Assembly (NCBI GenBank): GCA_947095535.1
Contig: OX352772.1
Span: forward strand, 319,062,018 to 319,126,017
Length of the DNA: 64,000 bases
Source of the DNA: Poecilobothrus nobilitatus
Taxonomy: Eukaryota > Arthropoda > Insecta > Diptera > Dolichopodidae
Direction: 5' to 3'
Positions within the stretch are counted from its first letter, which is position 1; every line of letters starts with the position of its first letter. Of the stretch, positions 10,991-22,359 are shown in pieces. The position numbers and the translations under genes are program-made. A model generated the notes under the pieces. The model was given only the letters and a program-made list of their open reading frames with translations. It did not search any database and was not told where the DNA came from.

Positions 10991-11915
10991 GACCTAAAGT
11001 ATTTCTCAGTAAAGTTTAAAAAGGGATTCAACAATGTACTTAAAGTAAAGTATATCCCAATTTCTATAATATCTTTCATGAAAACATAAAAATTGATTGT
11101 ACTGAAAACATAAAAATTATTTTAGTATATCGCAAAACAATTATTTTAAATGTTAAATTGTAATGAAATATTGGAAAAGAAAAAAGTTTCTTCTAAAATT
11201 AAATGAACCGTTAGAAAATTTCGTTAGAAAAATGGTTTTACGGAAAAATTTTTTTTTGATTAATCTCATATTTCACAGCTGATGGTTTTTATAATAATTT
11301 TGATATAAGTATAAGATTAATTAAAAGTTTAAATTAGTAGTTGTTTAGTCAATTCAATAATACAAGCCTACTGAACCGCTCAGTTTAGGAGAAGCACTCC
11401 TAAAAAAAAATTAAATAATATTATAAGTTTAAAATATAAACTAAATGCAATAACATTAAAGTCAACATAGCTCGAAAATGTTTATTTTTGTTGATTTTTG
11501 GTTGGGTTGGTTGAAATTATTGGTTTATTGGAAACAATTTGATTTAGATTACTAAAAAAGAATAAATAAGAATGAAAAAAAAAACCTTTATGTTTCAACA
11601 TGGATTAAATATATAATTTTATCAATGTTTTACGTAATATGTGATCCTGTCGTTCAAGTAACTCTTATTTCTTTACACATTCGCCGAAATATTTGAGCAT
11701 TATATTGTAGATAGTAACACACCCACTTGTATTTGAAAAGGGTCAAATTTTGATTAATGGGACTTTTTTTTGATGTGAGCTCAAATGTGGAAAAGTTGTA
11801 TAACATGCAATTATTAAAAATTCATTGCTATATAATCATCTTGCTACCTATTATTCTATTGTTCTCTCCGATTTAGTTCATTCCCATAAAGGAATAATTG
11901 CTAGGAATAGACTTT
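10991..11915. other. Gene-free AT-rich stretch
   Basis: Nothing I can support as a gene or named repeat. Confidence 0.4.
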
Positions 11916-11917
11916 GG

Positions 11918-12108
11918 TTAGCGCGTAATGAATGGGGCTTCATAAAAAAGTTGTTCTACAACAGTAATTTTTTTATGAGACCTATACCCATGGTTAAAAT
12001 TTCATTGCTCTATCTGTAACGGTGTAGAATTTTTGTAAACAGATGGACGAGCAAAATGAAACTAATAGCCACATTTTTTCAAATTTTTTTTTCTGAAAAT
12101 GTGCTAAA
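11918..12108 (-). mobile_element. Helentron-like H1, 5'-end fragment
   Basis: Reverse copy of the first about 190 bp of element H1 (compare 15044-15290). Read in reverse it shows the TTTTTAGCACATTTTC start, AGTTTCAT, one remaining CGTCCATCTG unit where other copies have a GTCC array, then AAATTCTACACCGTTACAG and TTTAACCATGGGTATAGGTC. The rest of the element is absent. The 64-codon frame at 11825-12019 is a shadow on this repeat. Confidence 0.8.
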
Positions 12109-13540
12109 AACCAAAAAAAAAACTACAATAAAAAAATATCTTCATATAAACTTTGATTTAAACTTACAGTGAACTGAAATTGGATTTTGTGAATATTATT
12201 AAAAAGTATTATTTGAAAAGTAGGTATTAAAAACTTTAGACAAAGTTGAAAATAACTTGGTGTCGGCCATAGCATACAAAGTAGAAATTATAAAAATTAT
12301 AATAATTTCTGCAAAAAAATAACTTTTACCTATATATAATTATAGAAGAGAGTTTAATTATATATTTCAAAAGTTCTGTATATGCATGGGTTAAGGTATT
12401 AAACTATACTTTATTTTTTAATTTAAATTATTATGTATAATATTTTATGTAATAAATAGATTATAAGGTTATTTAAAAAAAAAAAACTTCCGGTTTGTCT
12501 GTTATAAAGGGATCATAAAAAAAAATTACAAAATCTAAAAACTGTTATTTAATTTTTAAACTTTGATGTACCCTATTGCAACAACATTAAAACTTTTTAA
12601 AATATTTTATGAAATTATTAAAAAGTTGTTTTTTTTTTTTTTAAATTAATTAATTAAAAATATATACAAAATATTATGAAAAATATTTAATGGATTAAAT
12701 TAAGTTATGGAAAAAAAAAAATAATTTAGTGAAAACAAAATTTTTTTTCTATTGTTTTAAATCCTAAGTGATTTACAAATGTAAGTTTTTTTTTATAAAA
12801 GTTTTTGTTATATTGTATCTATAGGTATATTGGATTATTATAAATATCTTGAGGTTAAGAAAATCTATAAAACACAAACATTTTATTATATATTTAATAT
12901 TAAAATAATTCGTATATATACTAAGTGTATTGTAATAATTATATGAATTATCATGGAAAAGTATCTGCAACTGATGTTAAAATAATTAGAATAGTTTTAA
13001 GATTACAGATAAAATAGCCTATCTATCATAATTTTGAAGATAAGTTTTAGTAAAGGTAAGTTTATTTTTTTTGAAAATGTAATAAAATTACTGCTTGTAC
13101 ACAAAAAGAGATAATTAGAATATATTTATTTATTTATTTATTTATTTTAAAGAGATAATTAAAATATTGTTATGATTTTTACCTATAATATAAGTTTACA
13201 GCATATCTTAGTCGAAGTCGTAACTTCAGTTAATGAAATGTTAACTAACAGTTTTAGATTGATCTTTTTGCATGGCTTTCGAATGACAAAATTATAATTA
13301 AATTTATGAGCGAAATATCTTATATATACAATATCCTTATATGGTTTTGTTCGTATAAAATTTGGTTGGATATGGTACAACATTGTACCACATGGGATGC
13401 TAGATGAAATATATATGTACTAACTGTCCTGTAAATTCTATAATGAAGTATTTGCAAAATGCATATTCATATAATTAATTTTACATATTAAAAATTAATA
13501 CATATTTTCATTTTATTCAAAACAAGTAAAAGTGTATACA
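12109..13540. other. Gene-free AT-rich stretch
   Basis: No supported gene. A tetranucleotide run (TTTA)n lies at about 13124-13147. Confidence 0.5.
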
Positions 13541-13699
13541 GTTGTGTGTGGCTGTGTCAACTTTAGGATAAGTTGTGGTGCCCTTCGAAGATAAGTCATG
13601 CTTTATCAGAAAATTTAATTATCTTTTACAAAGTTCCAAATATCAGACTTAATCACTAAATTACTAAAATATATTTATGTAAACTTTATAGTTGTATGA

Positions 13700-13905
13700 C
13701 AACTATTTGAACCTGCTATTCTAGAATAAAAAGATTTTTTACAGAAGTCGTTGACAGTTAAAAGTTAGAAACCTAACTTTAATAGACAATGACTTATTTT
13801 CATATAAAAAAAGTGAATTTGTATGGCAATTACCTGTTGTGTTAGAGCAGAAGTGTAGTTGGCATGTTAAATTTCACAGAAGTGTAGTTGGCATGAAAAT
13901 TTGAC
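13700..13905 (+). repeat. Dispersed repeat G, copy 1
   Basis: Blocks TTTTACAGAAGTCGTTG, AATAGACA-TGACTTATTTTC, ATATAAAAAA and TTGTATGGCA match, in inverse orientation, the segment at 43801-43932. Inside this copy AGAAGTGTAGTTGGCATG is duplicated at 13852-13869 and 13880-13897. A looser similarity to 18600-18990 is possible. I do not recognise the family. Confidence 0.55.
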
Positions 13906-14860
13906 TCTTTTCACCAGACACTGAAATATTTTCATATAAAAAAAAATATTTGTGCACTATGCAAAGTACCTATGTAGATGTAGATTTCGGTAGCAACATT
14001 TTAAAAATTTATAAAGTTGATGAGGTATGCAGTATATGGAATTCTATTTGACAAGTCTGCTGGTAATTTCATCAGATAGATTCCAAAAACAAAATATTAT
14101 TACTTAAGATCGCGAATTTTGGATAAGAGATATGATTTTTATCTTCTCCATCTTTGTTATCATAATTCTCTTCAATTTTTCATCACTATCTTTATCGCCA
14201 ATAACATTTCCAATTTTATTTTGGTACAAATCGTAATAAAATAGTTTATAAAACTGTTTGATTTAAATTAAAATCAATTTATAGATGTTTTACGAGTTTT
14301 ACAAATGTTTAAAGTTTTGTTGGTTCATTTGAATATCAGCTGGGTCGAAAGGATTAAATAAAAATTTACTTGATTATGCAGATAAAAGAACTAAATCAGT
14401 TTTCGTCAGTGGATCTTGTTTTCTCCTCTAATGGGTAATTTAAGAAATATTGTAATAGATTGTATAGATATTTTTCATTTATTACTGGACACCTTATATA
14501 GAAACCAAGAAAAAAAAATTTATATATTTTTTCATAGTAATTGAAAAAAATCCAATTTTATTTTAGTATTTTAATGGAAACCAAAACTATAGAATTTAAT
14601 TAAAACTATAAATTTATAAAATTAAAAGAGTTTATATGTATTGTTAAATGTAAAATCAATATTTAATTATCACTTCACCAGAATAAACATAAATTGATCA
14701 TAATTTTTAAAATACTATTCAAATAGTATTTTCAATTATTATAAATTTTTTATATTTAATTTAAAATAAAAAAAAATTATTTTTTAAATTTTAATTGAAT
14801 TGGGTAAAGTTAAATTTACTTTTTTTAAATAATTTAGTTAATAGCATAAAGAAATAACCT
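13906..14860. other. Gene-free AT-rich stretch
   Basis: Nothing supported beyond AT-rich sequence. Confidence 0.45.
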
Positions 14861-14863
14861 AAT

Positions 14864-15043
14864 GCTAACCTAAGGGTAGCCCAAAATTCGTAATGTATTT
14901 AACAGCCTTTATTTATATTTTTATAAAGTATACAGTAAAGTTTTTAAAATAAATTTAAGGATGAATAATTTATTTTTATTTTTTTATTTCAACTAAAAAG
15001 GCTGTATTAAATACTGCAAGTTTTAGGCAACCCATAGGTTAGC
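14864..15043. mobile_element. Palindromic MITE (about 180 bp)
   Basis: GCTAACCTAAGGGTAGCCC at 14864 is answered by GGGCAACCCATAGGTTAGC-like sequence ending at 15043. The arms continue inward for about 46 bp on each side (14864-14910 and 14998-15043), both ending at AACAGCC/GGCTGT, with an 87-bp AT-rich loop. No coding capacity. It abuts the start of element H1a. No convincing target duplication was seen, so the superfamily is unknown. Confidence 0.7.
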
Positions 15044-15101
15044 GGCTTTTTAGCACATTTCCAAAAAAAATTTGAAAAAATGTGCTTATTAGTTTCACTC
15101 T

Positions 15102-15169
15102 GTCCGTCCGTCCGTCCGTCCGTCCGTCCGTCCGTCCGTCCGTCCGTCCGTCCGTCCGTCCGTCCGTCT
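15102..15169 (+). repeat. (GTCC)n microsatellite
   Basis: About 16 uninterrupted GTCC units followed by one GTCT. Homologous positions in related elements hold shorter or degraded versions: 4320-4341, 26064-26093, 28075-28097 and a single remnant near 12045. The near-perfect array suggests recent slippage in this copy. Confidence 0.95.
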
Positions 15170-15289
15170 GTTTACAAAACTTCTACACCGTTAAAGATAG
15201 AGAAAAAAAATTTTAACCATAGGTAGGTCTCATAAAAAAAATAATTTTGTGGAACAACTTTTTCATGTAGCCCCCCCCATTACGAAGCT

Positions 15290-16760
15290 ACACCCCCTCA
15301 AACTTTGAAAAAGCCCTATTTTTAAATGCATATATCATATGTTCTGCTTAAGCTTTTTTCAATCTGAAAACGTCATTCGACAGGTATTTCTTTTATCTTT
15401 GTAAATTAATATCAAAATTATACAATTTTTTTAAATTTAGTATTTAAATTTACCGTTATGTGAAAACCAAATTTTGCATGATTTTTCTCCTTTCATAACT
15501 CCGGCACGCTTCTAGTTACAAGCTTGAAATTTTGAGACAAGAAAGAACTTTTAGAATTAGTATAAGTTTCCTCAGAAAATTTTTTCGGACCACCCCCTGT
15601 TTATGAGCTATTAGGGCTTAAAAATTGAAAATTTGCTATTTTTAAACACCTGTAACTTAGGAACCTGCACACATTTTACTTCTGCAAGATGTAAAAATTA
15701 AAGCTACAATAATATATTTTTACGTGTGTGAAAGGTTTATTTTAATTGTAAAGGGTTCTAAAGTTGCAGCTCTTCAAAATTGTAAAAAAGTCCCATTTTC
15801 AGATGTATATATCTCGGGCTCTGCGTAATAGTTTTGCAATCTAAAACCGGCAGAAGATCGAAAATTTTATTATCTATATGAAACAATATCAAAATTATGT
15901 AATATTATGTAATTTACGATTTAAATTTACCGTTATGTGAAAACCACATTTTGCATGAAATTTCTTTTTTCATAACTCCGGCACCCCTTTAGATAGGAAC
16001 CTGAAATTTTGAGACAAGAAAGAACTTTTAGAATTAGTATAAGTTCCATCAGAAAATTTTTTGGTAACGCCCCCTCTTTAAGAGTTATTACGCCTCAAAA
16101 ATTGAAAATTTGCTATTTTTAGACACCTGTAACTTAGGCACCTGTAAAAATTTTTCTTCGGCAAGACATGAAAATGAAAGCTACAATAATATATTTTTAC
16201 GTGTGTGAAAGGTTTATTTTAGTTGTAAAGGGTTCCAAAGCTGCAGCTCTTCAAAATTGTAAAAAAGCTCCATTTTCAGATGTATATATCTCGGGCTTTG
16301 CGTAATAGTTTTGCAATCTAAAACCGGTAGAAGATCGAAAATTTTATTATCTATATAAAACAATATCAAAATTATGTAATATTTTGTAATTTACGATTTA
16401 AATTTACCGTTATGTGAAAACCACATTTTGCATGAAATTTATTTTTTCATAACTCCGGCAGCCCTTTAGATAGGAACCTGAAATTTTGAGACAAGAAAGA
16501 ACTTTTAGAATTAGTATAAGTTTCCTTAGAAAATTTTTTGGTAACGCCCCCTCTTTAAGAGTTATTACGCCTCAAAAATTGAAAATTTGCTATTTTTAGA
16601 CACCTGTAACTTAGGCACCTGTAAAAACTTTTCTTCGACAAGACATAAAAATTAAAGCTTCAATAATATATTTTTACGTGTGTTAACAGCTTTTCTTAGT
16701 TATATAGGATTCCGGACTTACGGCCCCTCAAAATCTCAAAAATGTCCTATTTTCACATTT
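15290..16760 (+). repeat. 477-bp tandem array inside H1a (three units)
   Basis: TACCGTTATGTGAAAACCA recurs at 15451, 15928 and 16405, exactly 477 bp apart each time. Each unit also has CATAACTCCGGCA, TTTTGAGACAAGAAAGAAC, CACCTGTAACTTAGG and ATATATTTTTACGTGTG in the same order. Units 2 and 3 are more alike than either is to unit 1, consistent with stepwise duplication. The copy at 28003-28787 has a single unit. Confidence 0.92.
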
Positions 16761-16878
16761 TTTCTTATTACATGAAATTTTCAAATTTTTGTGTAAGTCA
16801 CACTTCTAAACAATTTGTATTGAGTTTTGGAAATGTGCGCTTTTAAAAACCGTTGGTTTACATTCTACCTTGTTCAAT

Positions 16879-17174
16879 TACAATTCAAACACATATTTAA
16901 AAACAATCATTATTCGTTACTGATTAAATTATAAAAGTTACTTCAATTACTGTACTCTTAAATTTAAAGGTAAAGTTTATTAAAGTTACAATTGTTTCTT
17001 TCGAATTGATTTCATTCGAATTTTTATATAGGATACTATTATATATATAAAATAAATAAAAAAATATTTTGAATACTAAACCTACATATATATTTATATA
17101 CTCTACACCTATTACCTATCTACTTATATATAAAGAATATAAATTTACAAATATTTTTTTTAAGATATTTAGAA
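16879..17174. other. AT-rich spacer
   Basis: No feature seen between element H1a and the rosa-type transposon. Confidence 0.4.
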
Positions 17175-17176
17175 TA

Positions 17177-17247
17177 TAACGGGTGTTTTTTTTTTAGAAT
17201 GATATAATTTTAGATTTAAATAAAACACATTTAAATTAAGATTGAAG
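17177..17247. repeat. Left terminal inverted repeat of rosa-type element
   Basis: Pairs with 18194-18263, about 70 bp with few mismatches apart from small gaps. Confidence 0.85.
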
Positions 17248-17276
17248 CCAATTTTTTTTTTATTTGATTTCAGTAA

Positions 17277-18084
17277 GCATTGACAAATTATCAGGGAAAG
17301 ACTTATGTAGCAGCAATGTTTACAAATTGTAAAAATTTATTTTCAAAATCAGTGTTCTATCGTCTTGTTCATTCCCTAACTCAACTTCCTCTGACCAGGC
17401 AGTACATTAGTACTAAAGGTTGTAAAATCTATTGTTTGGTCAAAAAAGGGAGGTGGTGTTTAGTGGGTTAAAGTCCCACAAACTGATGATTTCCACCTAC
17501 CCTCACAAAAAAATTCGCCAAACTTATAGAGCACTTTTTATCGAAAAATTGTGTTTAGTGATGAAGCTAATTTTTGGTTGAACGGCTCCGTAAACAAGCA
17601 AAATTGCCGTATAAGGAGCAATCTTTAAGAAATTCAGCAGAGTCCATTGCATCCTGAAAAGTGCACCGTATGGTGTGGTTTAGACGCAAGAGGCTTCATC
17701 GGTCCATATTTCTTTAAAAATGATGCTGGAGCTAATGTTACAGTGAATGGTGCTCATTACAGATTGATGATCAATGATTTTTTATTTCAAAATCTGAATG
17801 GTATCGACGCGGAAGGGTTTTGCTTCCAACAAGATGGTTCTACACCTCATGCTGCTACAGCAACAATTATTTTATTGAAACAAAGATTTGGTGGTAAGAT
17901 TATTTCAAGAAATAGTCCAATTAATTGGCCTCCCAGATCATATGACATAACGCCACTGAATTATTTTCTTTGGGGTTATGTGAAGTCATTGGTTTATCCT
18001 GAGAAACCAGAAATAATAGACGCTTTGGAAGCCAACATAACCCGTGTTATTGATGAAATAAGGCTTAATTACTCGAAAAAGTGA
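17277..18084 (+). pseudogene. DD41D (rosa-like) transposase, inactivated
   Basis: Encodes remnants of a cut-and-paste transposase. The N-terminal helix-turn-helix part is recognisable as LTNYQGKTYV...TRQYIS (17280-17420) but has no ATG in place and runs into stops near 17472. The middle is missing or replaced by a foreign-looking segment. Coding resumes around 17545 with IVFSDEANFWLNGSVNKQNC (first catalytic Asp), is again interrupted by a stop near 17630, and then stays open from 17647 to 18084. That part includes HPEKCTVWCGLDARGFIGPY, FCFQQDGSTPHAA (second Asp) and NWPPRSYDITPLNYFLWGYV. The third catalytic position, 41 residues after the second, is Asn (AAT at 17959-17961) instead of Asp. 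The DD41 spacing is why I assign the rosa branch. The stops and the Asp-to-Asn change both argue that the copy is dead. Confidence 0.85.
17446..17508 (+). repeat. Short segment shared with 22360-22446
   Basis: GGGAGGTGGTGTTTAGTGGG followed by TTAAAGTCCCACA and ending in CCACCTACCC interrupts the transposase reading frame. A similar arrangement (GGTGGGTTTAGTCAGTAAGA, ending CCCACCTCCC) occurs on the reverse strand at 22360-22446. Such GGTTTAGT...CCCAC motifs recall 3' ends of some insect non-LTR retrotransposons, but I cannot name one. Confidence 0.35.
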
Positions 18085-18193
18085 TCTAAAATTGGTCTGA
18101 TCGAAATAGTCGTGATGGACATAATATGTTGCAAACTATTTTTAAAACCTAAATGTCACAAAATTATCTTTCAAATAAAAAGAAAAATTTGAT

Positions 18194-18263
18194 TTCAATC
18201 TTAATTTAAATGTGTTTTATTTCAATTTAAAGTTCTATCATTCTAAAAAAAAAACACCCGTTA
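18194..18263. repeat. Right terminal inverted repeat of rosa-type element
   Basis: Inverse of 17177-17247; ends in ACACCCGTTA followed by TA. Confidence 0.85.
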
Positions 18264-18265
18264 TA

Positions 18266-20040
18266 AAGAAAATAAAAAACAAAAAAACAAACATAAATAA
18301 AATACAATAATAGATTGAATTTTTTAAATTTTATCATAAAATCTTAAAATGTTTTGTTCTTTTACCAATTTATATAATAATAACCATAATTCTATATTAT
18401 ATTTAATTTAAATGATTTGTTCTTGAGTATTTAAATTTTAAATATTTTTATAAAATGTAAAAAAAAAAAGAACAAAAATAACAAAAATAAATTTTTTATA
18501 TATTAAATTATTTTATATATTTTTTATATTTAAAAAAAATGCATAAGTTTTTTAGATTAAAGTTATACAAAATTAAAAAAAAAAAATAAAACGAAGAAAA
18601 GTGTATAACAGTGTGGCAATTTTAGGATATTTGCAAGTACATAATATGCTGTTTCAATAAAATGTAATTTAGAATATAATTTCAGATGTCTATAGCTTAA
18701 AAGTATCAAGATAATATGAGAATGTTACAATTATATAAAAGCTATACCCGAAATGTTGCGCTAGAACAACCAAGTTTTGTCGGAGTTGTCGTTAGCATAA
18801 AACTTAAATTTTATTGACAAGTAAAATGAAGATACTATTTTCAAATACCTAGTTTTATTACGAACTGATGAGTAATACTCCATATAAAAGAATAAGTTCT
18901 ATGGCACATATGGTTGTTTCATATGGAATCTGTCGGTCGAACTTGTTCTATTGTTCAATATTGTAACAGACCTTTACATAAAAATGAAATGGTAAAAAAT
19001 TTAAAATACCAAGCATGAATTTAATATACATACATTTTCATATTTATGTAGTCTGACATGCCTGTGAATCATACATGATATGTCACAAACATAAATATAG
19101 TAAATTTATTATACTATTATTAGATCTGTATTGGTATAAAAAAGAAAATGCATTTTAGTAAAAGTTAAATATTTAATTGAAATATCCCTTTTTTAAAAAA
19201 AGAAAAACATTATTATATAATATATCTATAGATTGTGGCAATTGTGGTGTATATTGAATCTTAAATTCATATATATATATATCTTATAATAAATCTTTAT
19301 TTATAAACTTTGTTTTAATCATATTATTGATTTGAATACGAAAAATTTTTTTTTTTTTTTCTAATTTATCATTGAATTATATTTTGATTATATGTATAAA
19401 ATGGATTTTCTGGATATTATTGGTTTTTATTATTTTTGCATTTTCTTTTTTTTATTATTGATATAATTTTGAATATAAATTTATAATATTGAATGTATAT
19501 ATGTACATATATATGTACAACCATAATTAGTTTTGTTCAATTCTAGTTTTAAAGTTCAAAATGCTTTTTTAGCATCAATCGATACTATTAACATAACAGT
19601 TATCTAGCATTTCCTATCTAATTTTTGATGAAAAATATGATAATATTACATTATATCGTCGATTTAAAAGTAAAACTGATTAAGTACACATTATCTGATA
19701 ATTGAATTAAATTTACTTAAGCACATATTTTTTTATGCTCTATCATTAGAAAAACTCATTAAGTGCATCTGTAGTTTCTACAGAATTCTAGCGAGAAGTA
19801 AAATTCAATATCTATAATAAAATACATAATATTTTGTATTTGTTGTATTTATCGAAATGTTGTTCTTAAAATCTTTTGCGAATTTATAATATAATTTTTA
19901 AAAAATTTGATTAAATTTTTACATCTATATGGTTTTATTTTATTTTTTTAAATAAATGAGTGGAATTGTTATCCTACTTATTTATGAAATAAACCGTTAT
20001 GATTACATACCAAAAGAAAATGTCTGGTAGGCTATATTTT
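18266..20040. other. Gene-free AT-rich stretch
   Basis: No gene supported. The segment 18600-18990 is slightly less simple and may be a very degraded relative of dispersed repeat G, which I could not confirm. Confidence 0.45.
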
Positions 20041-20317
20041 ATAATAACAGAGGTTGTTTCGTTCTTTAAAATTACCGAACTTTTCAGTAGGCAAGTAGTT
20101 TTAAATTAACTATAGAGACTCTCCCAAGTTTCAAAATTTAGTTTTATTCAATTTTTTAGTTTTATTCTATTAACTCACAGGAGAATTTTGTGAATTTTTA
20201 TATATAGAACTAGCCAAAGAATTTTGAAATTTGGGAGTTATTTGGGCAATTTAACATAATATATGTCTACTGAAGAGTTCAGTAGTGTTAAAGAACGAAC
20301 CCACTCGCCGTTATTAT
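20041..20317. mobile_element. Foldback MITE (about 277 bp)
   Basis: ATAATAACAGAGGTTGTTTC (20041) followed by GTTCTTTAAAATTACCGAAC is matched in inverse by the right end, read inward from 20317 as ATAATAACGGCGAGTGGGTT then CGTTCTTTAACACTACTGAA. Pairing continues through TTCAGTAG and TCCCAAGTTTCAAAATT/AATTTTGAAATTTGGGA, so most of the element is one imperfect palindrome. No coding capacity; superfamily unknown. Confidence 0.75.
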
Positions 20318-21506
20318 ACTTTTACGAATTATTTTCAAATCAAAATCGTCAAAAAAAAAAAATCAAATGAATCTAAAACGTACCTTTAAAAAATTTTTAA
20401 ATGAAGGTGTAGAGAGTATACTATTCTATTTTGTAGAATTGTAATAATATTATAATAAACATAAATGACACCTATAGCAAAATTTGTAACAATATAAGTG
20501 CAAGTGTCATGAATGTGGATTAAAATGTCTATAGGTATACCTTTCTAATGAACTTAAATCATTAATTGTTACTTAATAGTTATATTCATATTAATTTATG
20601 AAATGGCTGTTACAGGTATAAGTTCTTCTTTTACAATCATTTTTAATTTTCTATATTTTTATGATATTCATTTATTCTTTTAACGGTTCATAATGGGATA
20701 CATTATACTCCGCTGTTACTTAATAATGTAAATCGATAAATCTATAAAATCACAATAAGATGGACATTTTCTTTTTATTTTCTCTAATTTTTATTTCTTT
20801 AGATATCATTTAAGAATAACAGTTAATGGAGTTGTTAGAACAGTTATCATACCTATATGAGTTAGGCTACTCTGTTATAGTAAATTTTGGTATGGCCAGA
20901 TCTGTTAACCATTAAAATAAGTTTTTATAATAATTTTATAAATGCAAACTTGAATCTATAACCTGAACTTAACTTATTTCTTTTCTTTTGTAGAATCTGT
21001 ATATAATTAATATTGATTTTCTGTAATGTTTATTGTTTCTTTTTTTTTCTGTTTTTTTTTTTAATATCAGTTTATTTTTAGTTCTATTTTTCACATAATT
21101 ACAAAAAGTTTTGAACTTATTCAAGTCACACATTATTTTTATTTATATTTTTCTATACTAAATGTGATGTATTGACATAAAATGTCTTTTAGATTCCATT
21201 TTCATCAATAAAACAGTATAATATTATATATATATATTATATATATAACATTAATTAGAAAGATTTTCATTGGAAAAGAAAGATAAAGGAAAAAATAATA
21301 GTAAAATAAAAATCAATTTGTTAATTTATCTCTTGTTGCGTTTTCTATTTCATTTCTACATTCATTATTATTATTGTTGTTAGTGTTAGTGTTATTGGTT
21401 TTTATATCTTTTTTTTTCTTATACATATATACATATATAGTTATTTTCTTAATATATTTCAACATTTCCATAAAAAAAGGTTTTCCATAGAAAATTTCTT
21501 AAAAAA
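20318..21506. other. Gene-free AT-rich stretch
   Basis: No supported feature; homopolymer and TATA-rich sequence. Confidence 0.45.
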
Positions 21507-21514
21507 AATAAATG
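21507..21514. repeat. 8-bp target-site duplication (left)
   Basis: AATAAATG, repeated perfectly at 23392-23399 on the other side of the element at 21515-23391. Confidence 0.75.
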
Positions 21515-21742
21515 AAGGGGATGACTTAACTTCCACGAACATAAGTTCTATGGAATTAATGTACTCCTAAATGGTCATACGTCCCATGGAAGTTCTGACC
21601 ATTTTGTGTTAGAAAGTAAATCTCAAATAAAATTACCATAATTTTCGCACGTTTTTATGGGAAGTTATGTCTCAAATAAAATCGACATAGTTCCATTTTT
21701 CCAATGTATATATATATATATATAAATAAAAAATTATGTATA

Positions 21743-22283
21743 ATCTCATGTTCTGCTTAACTGCTTTATTCAATATGAAAATGGCATTCGACAGGAATTC
21801 TTTTTAGCTTTGTAAAAAATTATACAATACTTCATCAAAATTATAAAATTATATTTTTTAATTTAGTATTTAAATTTACCGTTATGTGAAAACCAAATTT
21901 TGCATTATTTTTTAACCTTCATAACTCCAGATCCGGATTTTTTTGGATCACCCCCTGGATGAGCTATTAGGGCTCAAAAATTTAAAATTTCCTTTTTTTA
22001 AACACCTGTAACTTAGGCACCTGTACAAATTTTTCTTCGGTAAGACATAAAAATTAAAGCTTCAGTTATATATTTTTACATGTGTTAACGGTTTTTTTCT
22101 AAATTATATAGGGTTCCGGATTTACAGTTCATCAAAATTGCAAAAAAGTCCGATTATTATAGTTTTTTTTATTATATGAATTTTTAAAATTTTGATGCTG
22201 AGTTCCAATTCTAAACACTTTGTATTATCTTTTGGAAATGTACGCTTTTAAAAACCATTGGTTTACATTCTACCTTGTTGAAA
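21743..22283 (+). mobile_element. Helentron-like H1, 5'-truncated copy
   Basis: Matches the interior and 3' end of H1a from ATCTCATGTTCTGCTTAA through TACCGTTATGTGAAAACCA, CACCTGTAACTTAGGCACC and TTTTGGAAATGTACGCTTTT to CATTCTACCTTGTT. It carries a single tandem unit with an internal deletion after CATAACTCC. The 5' third with the GTCC array is missing. Confidence 0.85.
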
Positions 22284-22359
22284 ATTCAATTCTAAAATCA
22301 CTCCTAGTTCAGAATCTCGCATATACGGATATGTAAATATTTTTATTTTTTTTTTCCTA

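Larger units (their letters stand above)
15044..16878 (+). mobile_element. Helentron-like element H1a
   Basis: A 1.83-kb non-coding element and the longest copy of family H1. It begins TTTTTAGCACATTTCCAAAA and ends TTTTGGAAATGTGCGCTTTT followed by AAAAACCGTTGG, so the ends form subterminal inverted repeats. A long GTCC microsatellite lies about 58 bp from the start and is followed by TTTACAAAACTTCTACACCG. The body carries three 477-bp tandem units. A short, single-unit full copy is at 28003-28787; fragments lie at 11918-12108, 21743-22283 and 33754-33925. No Rep/helicase protein is encoded, so any movement would depend on a partner element. The relationship to DINE-1/Helentron is inferred from architecture; hAT or another origin is not excluded. 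Confidence 0.75.
17175..18265 (+). mobile_element. rosa-type (DD41D) mariner-superfamily element
   Basis: A 1.09-kb DNA transposon. Its left end TAACGGGTGTTTTTTTTTT (17177 on) and right end (to 18263) form inverted repeats of about 70 bp, including the shared inner block AAACACATTTAAATTAAG. TA dinucleotides flank both sides (TATAACGGG...CCCGTTATA), as expected for the Tc1/mariner superfamily. The transposase inside is broken (see the next entry), so this copy is non-autonomous now. The long, still very similar inverted repeats could allow cross-mobilisation if an active relative exists. Confidence 0.85.

Noticed and set aside
10970..11000. Possible transposon end (TACAGCGTTTCATCAAAGGAC)
   Set aside because: No inverted partner found in the neighbouring 5 kb.
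15102..15169. CRISPR-like or regulatory array
   Set aside because: It is a plain tetranucleotide microsatellite without spacers, inside a transposon.
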